Below, piece after piece: positions 56,746-64,000 of a stretch of 64,000 nucleotides of DNA. A program made the position numbers and the translations under genes. Source of the stretch: Ascaphus truei (lineage: Eukaryota; Chordata; Amphibia; Anura; Ascaphidae); assembly GCA_036426205.1 (NCBI GenBank), contig CM071568.1, positions 117,952,050-118,016,049 of the forward strand, in the 5' to 3' direction. Numbering within the stretch: the first letter of the stretch is position 1; the number at the start of each line of letters is the position of its first letter. Under the pieces are notes generated by a model. That model ran no database searches, was not told the origin of the DNA, and saw only the letters and a list, made by a program, of their open reading frames with translations.

Positions 56746-57403
56746 TGTACCACTTTGCCAATCAATTGGTTTATTGGCATTTTAAATGGTTTTATTTTTC
56801 TATGTAATGTGTTTTATTTTGGGCCTGTTTATTTTTAGCGTCCCCATTTATTGCTATAGTGTTAAAGCATGCCCATATTTTATGGGCATGCTTTAACACT
56901 GTGCCAATCAATGGGTAGTGGGGGTGGTGTCCACGGATAGGGTGGGTGGGTAGCGGGGGAGGGTGGGTTAACCACATAATTACTATAGTGGTTTTTAACC
57001 GCTAAGGTTTTAAAGGGTTTAGGGGCCATTAGATTGTATTTTTCATTGCACTGTTTCTGTCAACGGAGGAAAAGGAAAGTGAAGAAGATGAGGAAGGCCT
57101 ACAGCCTGTCAGGCTGGCAGGTGTAAGGTAGATGATAGAGAAGCCGTCGGTGTAGCTCTAAGGTAAATAGCCCAGTGGCTAAAAGACAGTTGAAAGTCTT
57201 TGATAGAGAGTATAAGGAGTGCTTTGAGAAGGGAGAGAGAGTTGGTGAGATACACTGCTAGCAATTGTGGTGCGTTTGGATGCCCAGTTGCATATGTACA
57301 GTGTAGTGGGATCGGTATGGAGTAGCCTGTTACTCACAATCTGTGCCGTCCTTCGCTGCTCTCTCTCTCTCTCTCCCGACGTCACGTGTCCACGGAAGGA
57401 TAG

Positions 57404-57835
57404 TGACGTCAGTCCCTGGCGCGGCCCGATCCAAGTTGCAATAGAAACAAGTGATTTATCGATGCAGCAACCACTCAAAGGGTTTGGGACTCACCAGAAG
57501 ATGATTAAAATGGGAAAAAGTTTAATGAACTACATAAAGGGAGCACTCAGGACAAACAAAAATTTTGGAAACCTCCTCCCACGCGTTTTGAACATAGCTC
57601 CCCCCCTCTTCCCCCCCCTTCCCTGCCTACTTCCCCCACCTCTTTCCCCTCCCCCTCCCCTTCCCCCTCCCCCTGCTTCCTTCCCCCACCCTCTCCCCTC
57701 CCTCCCCACCCCTCCTACCTTCCCGCCCCTCCCCCTTCCCCTGCTTCCTCCCCTCGCCCCTCCCCTCCCTTCCCCCCCCCCACCCAACCCCTCCTTCCCC
57801 CGCCTTCCCCCCCCACTTTCTGGTTCTCAACAGGG
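57404..57835. repeat. CRE and long pyrimidine tract
   Basis: TGACGTCA at 57,404-57,411, then CACGCGTTTTG and a C/T-only tract from 57,600 to about 57,825. The large proline- or glycine-rich frames here are artefacts. The tract resembles those of PLE 3' regions at 19.2 and 24.9 kb. Confidence 0.6.
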
Positions 57836-57876
57836 TATCTTTCCCTATTACAGAGGGAAATATCTATACCCATGTA

Positions 57877-58030
57877 CAGTGGTCGACAAATCACCAAAAA
57901 AATATACTCGCCGAACAAAAAATCTACGCGCCACCTAGTACCATACGTGTGCTGCTTGGGCAATAGGAGCTCGCCACGATGTAAATCCACTCGCCCGGGG
58001 CGTGCAAATGTATAGGTTTGTCGAACACTC
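57877..58030. mobile_element. 154-bp hAT-like MITE
   Basis: Ends CAGTGGTCGACAAA and (reverse complement) GAGTGTTCGACAAA; flanked by CCCATGTA at 57,869-57,876 and 58,031-58,038, a perfect 8-bp target duplication. Confidence 0.75.
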
Positions 58031-58539
58031 CCCATGTATATATCTTGTAACAAAATACAATAGGTTGTAACCGATGTTTTAACATGATATGTAGTTCTCT
58101 ATGATATATATGTAATTTTTGATCATAAGATGAATAAAATGCTTTATATATAGAAATGTATTTGATTTTTGAACATGTCTTTATTGTATGAGGAATTCAG
58201 TAAAACTTACATGGTAACATCATAATAAATCTTAAATTAATTATTAGGCTTATCTTTTACCTAATTATGCACCTAACACTATTCATGCTATGCAGATTAG
58301 ATATTTTGATGTTCAATTTGTTGCATTTAAAACCCTATGATGTAATTAATCTCCACGCACATAGTTTTTTGTTTGCCTGAGCGTCCCCTAGATGTAGTTC
58401 ATTAAACTTTTTCCCATTTTAATTATCTCTGGTGCGTCCCAATCCTTTGGATGGTTGCCGCATCGATTATCACTTGTTCTATGGCAGGGTGTAAGTGCAA
58501 GTTTTATTTACTTTATGCTGCTGGTTGATGTTTTATTTT

Positions 58540-59190
58540 AAATGGCAAATGCACTATTATCCATACCTGGATAATGGTAATTTTGCCCATTACTGTACTG
58601 ATGGGGGGGGGGGGGGGGGGGTGGGGGGGGGTTTTTAGATGGAGATGGGTCTTTTATAGCGTGTATTGCACTTTTTATTTTTTATGCACAAGATTGGTAA
58701 GGCAGGCCATCGGGAACCCCCAGACACCCTCAGGGACCACCTGGAGGCCCCTGGACACCTGTGGGGACCACCCAAAGACCGTGGGGCCCCTGGACACCCA
58801 CAGGGACCACCTGGAGGCCCCCGGACACCACCCAGAGGCCCCCACCAGCCTCTGGTATCAATGCTGTGCTGAATTTTTTTTTAATGTTTTTATGCATGTC
58901 TAAATCTCTTTTACACTAGCCTTTAGCTGGTGAAAAAGATGGCGAACTTTACCAGTACGATAAAGTTATCACTGCTTTGTGAATAGTTGTTACTGGCAAA
59001 AAAGGACGGGTTTGCCATTTTTTGACCTATCATACGAGTTTTTGGTCTCTGACTGTTTAGGGGTGATAAAAAGCCATGATAGCACGATACTGCACTGTTA
59101 TCACTGCTTTGTGAATAGCATAGGCAGTATCATGCTATAAAGGCATTTATCACCCTTTAAACCATGTATCACTGCTTTGTGAATAGGCCC
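58540..59190. mobile_element. Degraded Harbinger-like fragment with poly-G
   Basis: CAAATGCACTATTATCCATA...GGATAATGGTAATTTTGCCC is a small hairpin also found in the 27.7-30.4 kb element. A G run (about 58,603-58,630) and tandem CAxGGACCACCTGGAGGCCC-type units follow. TCACTGCTTTGTGAATAG occurs three times (58,967; 59,100; 59,168), the last ending in GGCCCC like a transposon terminus. Confidence 0.5.
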
Positions 59191-61800
59191 CACAAGTTCA
59201 ATACAGAACATATCTCCACCCTGTGCAGATTGACTTCAACCAAGAGTTGGGTAAAATCTACCCATTGAATGGAGTGAATTCCTTGGCACAAGTGAACACC
59301 ATATCGGCAAGGGAAAACTTTTCTAAGAGGCAATTTGATTTTGGAGACTCACCCCTACCACATGAATGTTTGACCTCTGGGATTCTACCAGTTATCTGGA
59401 TGTCACAGGGCATTTGTGGGGTGCCATTTCAGCGTATTGTTATTGTGTAGTATATAGTTTTCCTGGGAGGGATTACCCCTGTTCTTAGGCAGAGCCCCTG
59501 TCAGGTGGAAACACTGCCGAACTCGTTACCCCAATCTCTCATTCAGCGGAGGCTCAGGATCCATCTTAATTACCAACAGGTGAGCACCAGGTACACGTTT
59601 TTCCGTCAACGTGAGAACACCCAGGAAAGGGGTACTACATAGGTACAGAAATTAATACAAAGTTTATGGTGTTCAGGAAAAGTGGCATTGCTTAGTAGGG
59701 GAAGTTTTGTTTGCATAGACATTATTGGTTAGGCAATTACAATTCATGTTGAGGCACCTACATTTTGCTTGCAAAATCATGCCCAAGTGGGTTATTTTTT
59801 CCAGAAAGTTGTTCTCTTCCTTGGCAGGTGAAGTCAGCTCTCATCACCCCATTCGTATTACATGAGACAAGCTGACCTTAAAATGTGTCAATACTTTATA
59901 CAGCTTTACAATGGGAAGTCTGCATGGATACAGGAAACTTACTCCAAATATGCCCTGTAACTTTTCATGTATAAAGCTGGATCAGTGGCGATTGGGGTAT
60001 ATTTCAAAGGGGCCTGGTGTGCTGATCGGTGACCAAAGAGGGTGCAGTTTTACTAGAATATAACCCTGTTTTAGCTCTTTCCTATTGTGGTAGCTGTTTG
60101 ACATTGGTGCCATTTGCTGTGGGACAGAAATGTTGTTTTCTGGTCAGCCAACATTAGTGTGGTGTTGGCAGTCAATAAATTATCATTTACTGTAGTTTGC
60201 ACGGGGTTGGGAATCTGCAAAGGCATCTTGTACTGTGTTGTTTGCAGGGTAAAATATTGTATATTTTCAGGTTAAACATGATGGGATATAAAAAAATAAT
60301 TGCTGACAACCGGTCTCATTTTTAGTTTCATGTTTTGTGGAAGTCCAGACAGACTGCGGAGCATGGTTGCACTTGTCCATAATACTGTGGGAATCTTGTA
60401 TGCACAGGGTAGATGCTAAGTATTTCCTTGGCACAGGCTACCGAATTTGCCTATGAAGCTGCTTGGGTGGAGTGGATTGCTTTTTAGGAGCAATTCAGTG
60501 GACCAGTTACAGGGGAAGTGGTTGTGTGGGGTTGCAGAATTTGTAATATTACACAAATGGTTATGGAGGATTAATTAGGTGGTGTTCCACTTAGATGTTA
60601 TTCCAAGCTCAGGTTAATTTTGTTTAAGGTCCCATTTGCTTTGGTGTTGTTCCTGGTCTCTTTGCATAGGTGAGTTATTGGCAAACATAAGCCTGGTGCT
60701 GAAGGTTTATTATTTGATGGTGAGCTTGTGTTTTTGTAAAGAACGTTTACATGATCAGTGTGGAAAGGGGTGTGGGTTGCCCTTTATGTGACTGGGAATC
60801 TTTTGTCCAGTTAGGAATTTATTGGAATTATTGGTGGTCAAGCAACGTTTGGAAAGGGATTTGTTAAAGAAAATGGTATTGCTTTGTTCAAGTTCCAGTT
60901 TGTATCAGTGTTTCAGTTTTTGTAGGTTAGGTTTCAACTTGAAACGGTTTAATATTCATTAATTCTGCATTAGCACTGCTACAAAAAACTGCTAGGTTAG
61001 GATTGTAGATTATTAAATATTTGGGAGATTGAAGTCCAAATCTTTAAAGTGCTGTATTACATTAGACCTCACATGATAGTTTAAGTGTTTAACAAACCTT
61101 GTTGTTTGTTGAGGTTACAGAATACTTATGTAACCCATGGGAGATTACTTCCCCCTCTGGGAGATTACACTGCTGCTTCAAGGAGTGTGGTGCATACCTG
61201 CTGGCTCACAGTAGTCCTGAGTCTCCCGCATGGTGGTAGGGGATGTCAGAACAGGCTTCTGGGGCATAACTGATTCGTACTCATGGTGACAGCGCCTCCA
61301 TCTCGTGCAGACCCCAGGGATTAGAACTCTATACTCTCCCCCCTGATAGATTTGAGTCTCAGCAAGGAGGTATAATGAACAACTGGAACACTTTATTCTC
61401 ACTGTACACTGCACAGCATACACAGCAACTGGATACTTGAACTTTGGGCCTTCACCCTCACGATGTCCCTGGACCTTCACTCCCAGCCAAAGGCCACCAG
61501 GAGCAGTGACTGATTGATGAAAGGGATGGGTTGAGAGTACACCCAGAAATTAGGTTCTGAGTGTGTTTCAATGAACAAGGTTTTAGAATATAAACCCTGC
61601 ACCTGGGATTATTAATTAGATTTCAACAAAACTCAATGTACACTCTGTAGAGAGTAAATTTCCACGCTGTGTTATTTATATTTTTTGGACACATTTTGCT
61701 ACAACAGATTTTTCTGTGTTAAGTGTATACTTTCATAGCAAAAAAAACAAAGGCTCTGTAAATACATTTTTAACTGTTTGGTGGTGGCAGCGAATTAAGA
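59191..61800. other. No gene identified; possible LTR remnant
   Basis: Short frames match nothing recognised. At 61,780-61,793 TTTGGTGGTGGCAGCG resembles a retroviral-type primer site following an LTR end, with TGTAACCCATGGGAG at 61,130 as a possible start. No paired LTR or coding, so uncertain. Confidence 0.25.
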
Positions 61801-61804
61801 TATA

Positions 61805-62095
61805 TATTGTGATGTATTGAGGGTAGATATTACTCAATTGAGTTACTTTGCGCAGGTGAAAGGTGAGTTAGCTAGTTAGCTGTGTGTATTAACACTTGTC
61901 ACATACAGTATATAAGTCACATGCTCAAAAGTGTGCCGTTCATAACAAATGTGTTGGATTGAGGGGAGATATTATTCATTTGAGGGACCATGGAAGGTGA
62001 AAATTGTATCAGCTAGACAGCTGTGTGTATTAACCCTTGCCCCATATACAAGTCACTTGCTCACAGGTGTGCCGTACGTGACAAGGACACAGTAA
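61805..62095. repeat. Tandem duplication, about 145-bp units
   Basis: Two units share TGTGTTGGATTGAGGG-like starts, AGCTGTGTGTATTAAC, CATATA..AAGTCAC and TGTGCCGT, in direct succession. Confidence 0.75.
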
Positions 62096-62829
62096 TTTTT
62101 TCTTAGTACAATAAATGATTTGTAAACCCAAACAAAGAGAAATTTAGTTTTCGATGTAAAGCAGAGATGTTTTTATTTTCATCTCTATATAGATCTTTCT
62201 GAATCCACTTGCCATGTCCTACGATGTATGTATGAATGCTAACAAATCAATTGTGGTTGTTGTAGCATCACAGGTGTCCGAATGATATACAGCACCATGG
62301 CAGTTATATCAAACATTATGAGGACTTAAGGACATTATTACTCGGTATACATATGTTAAAAGTATGGTTTATTTTCTCTACATTTATAAAATATTTGAAA
62401 TAAATTATTGATAACCTAAATTCTCATGTGAGTATTATAAACTGAAATATGTAGAGGAAAAAAAAAGACATTTTATATATTTTTTACTCATTATACCAAA
62501 ATAGGTCTTGCAATAGGCAACTATGATGCAACTTGAAGGTAGACTTTATTTTAAGACAGAAAGATCAATATTTATTGCATCATACTGTACAATTATTAAG
62601 TGGTTAGGGTACATATTTCACAGTGTTTTCTCATACATTAAGCAACAAAAATGCAATATATTAAAAAATAAGTTTGATTGTGCTTTTTTTTAACTATTCT
62701 GTTAACAGTAAATTTTGCATTTGTGATTACAAGAGTCATTTTAAAATAATCCTCTACTATTTCCCAGGCTTACAAAACAATTTCACCAGTGACAAATAAA
62801 ATAAGTCACCTTTAGTTTTGCATAAGTTT

Positions 62830-63100
62830 GAATTCACAGACTTATATGAACCTATGTACAGTACTGAGCATTGCAAATTGAAAAACAGCAATTTTGCACC
62901 CAAAAATGTAACTCAATTTCAATCACACTTGTTTGCATCTACAGTTTGTACAAAGCTCACATTTCTGAGGCAGCTGCATACAGTAATTTGTTTTGGTGCA
63001 CATAAATGGTTTGTACTTGACATACAGATGTTAATGGTATGTACTAACAATAAATTATCAAAAACCGTCCACCAAATGCAAATTGCCATAAGCCTTAAAA
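62830..63100. repeat. Dispersed repeat related to 26,410-26,690
   Basis: Shared GTGCACATAAATGGTTTGTACTTGACATACAGATG-like block (26,590-26,625 variant) and a TTGCACC..AAAT stretch. Diverged; function unknown. Confidence 0.5.
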
Positions 63101-63109
63101 AGTACTGTA

Positions 63110-64000
63110 TCAACCTGGAAATGTATTTGACATTGCATAGATGTTCCATGACATAAGTATTATTTTCACCTTATGGCTATTATAAATAGTATTAAATTAA
63201 TAATTTATATATACTATTTCAAGGTTTAAATAAAAAATACACACAATCCTGTTTCATATCAGTCAGACATTAGGCGTTTAGCCTGGCTATTAAGACCTTT
63301 AACATTGTGTGATATGATTTTAAGGGTTGCCATTGTATTGGTAATTGAGAACTATATTACCCTTTGTCTTAAATTCATATATTATTTGTGATTGTGGAAC
63401 TTGTGTTCTTGGAGGAGCAATACTACATGTGCACTTTTGACCTTTTCTGCTAAAGAAGGTGGAAGAAAACACATGGGATAGGGATACACAAAAATCACAA
63501 TTAAAAAACAATAAATACCAAATAAAGAAAAAAGAAACAAATCTGGGCCATTTAGATGGCCCAAATAGAAATGACCCATTTTTCACATGGGACTAACAGT
63601 TAACCAAGTACAACACGCGTGACGCTACACCAGTGGATGCCAAGAAGCAGCCCCAGGGAACCCTGTCTTTAACTTTTGGCAATGTTTTCACTTTTTTTTT
63701 AAATGATTAATATTAATACTTTTTAGTCTACTACAGTTACAACTGTACTTAGGTTACTTTTTATATATATAGGGGAATATTTGTATTGCACCAACAATGG
63801 CAATATCGTAATGTATTGTAACTATACCTCAGCCTCGGAAAGGGTGAAGTTTTGGGGAAGGAGAGTGGAAAAGAGAGACCATCTAGGTCCCCTGCCAGGA
63901 GGACAGGGGTTTCTCTGGCTATTCTTCCTGCCACAAGTAATTTGCTGTGGCTAAACATCCACGTCGGTCCTGCCAGCCATACCCTGCCCACAAGGCCTAC
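63110..64000. other. No feature seen
   Basis: AT-rich, no convincing frame or repeat boundary. Confidence 0.4.

Noticed and set aside
57575..57600. CAAAACGCGTGGG on the minus strand as a hammerhead tail
   Set aside because: No core or stem II upstream.
57267..57938. 223-aa proline-rich frame and its glycine/arginine-rich antisense
   Set aside because: Arises from a C/T-only tract.

Overview
This is vertebrate nuclear DNA, most likely from an amphibian and probably a frog. The reasons are a galanin-receptor exon with vertebrate intron structure, CR1- and L2-type LINEs, Penelope-like retroelements (PLEs), a chromodomain Ty3/gypsy element, and Tc1, hAT and Harbinger-like DNA transposons, all in AT-rich, microsatellite-rich sequence. 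The species cannot be read from the window. No bacterial-type gene, operon or CRISPR is present.

Layout. 1-12.5 kb: remains of two minus-strand PLEs. One is split by a full-length Ty3/gypsy chromovirus (3,052-10,754) with two 821-bp LTRs, a GTAGC target duplication and an internal 1,780-bp tandem duplication. 12.5-22 kb: nested elements, namely a Tigger-like element with a GTG-type minisatellite, an L2-like reverse transcriptase fragment cut by a TA-flanked MITE, a large double palindrome, a Tc1-like relic, a third PLE, and a GC-rich hAT element with a perfect 8-bp target duplication. 22-26 kb: a fourth PLE with a GIY-YIG endonuclease domain. 27.7-30.4 kb: a 2.75-kb Harbinger-like foldback element. 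32.9-38.5 kb: a CR1 LINE, then another PLE interrupted by a hAT-like insertion full of simple repeats. 39,469-40,146: the only convincing host gene, exon 1 of the galanin receptor GALR1 (plus strand, ending at a splice donor). Exons 2 and 3 were not seen, so 40,147 to the end is read as intron or downstream DNA. 42.9-47.5 kb: two old minus-strand CR1 fragments. 47.5-64 kb: mostly unannotatable AT-rich DNA with MITEs, microsatellites and degraded repeats.

The most unusual signal is a set of about a dozen hammerhead-ribozyme-like motifs. Each has a CUGANGA-like core, a stem II hairpin and GAAA; some also have a complementary stem I. Several lie downstream of GIY-YIG coding sequence in PLE copies, and many have a TATA-like box 15-40 nt upstream. 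In four of them the core bases that should form the 3-8 pair are U and A instead of C and G, and one has U and G. This looks like compensatory change. All carry one or more extra A residues before stem II. A second strong signal is the gypsy element: the 10 nt just inside its 5' LTR are complementary to a 10-nt stretch about 30 nt downstream of a TATA-like box in the LTR. That is the expected mark of self-primed reverse transcription, and the gag start codon lies inside the primer site.
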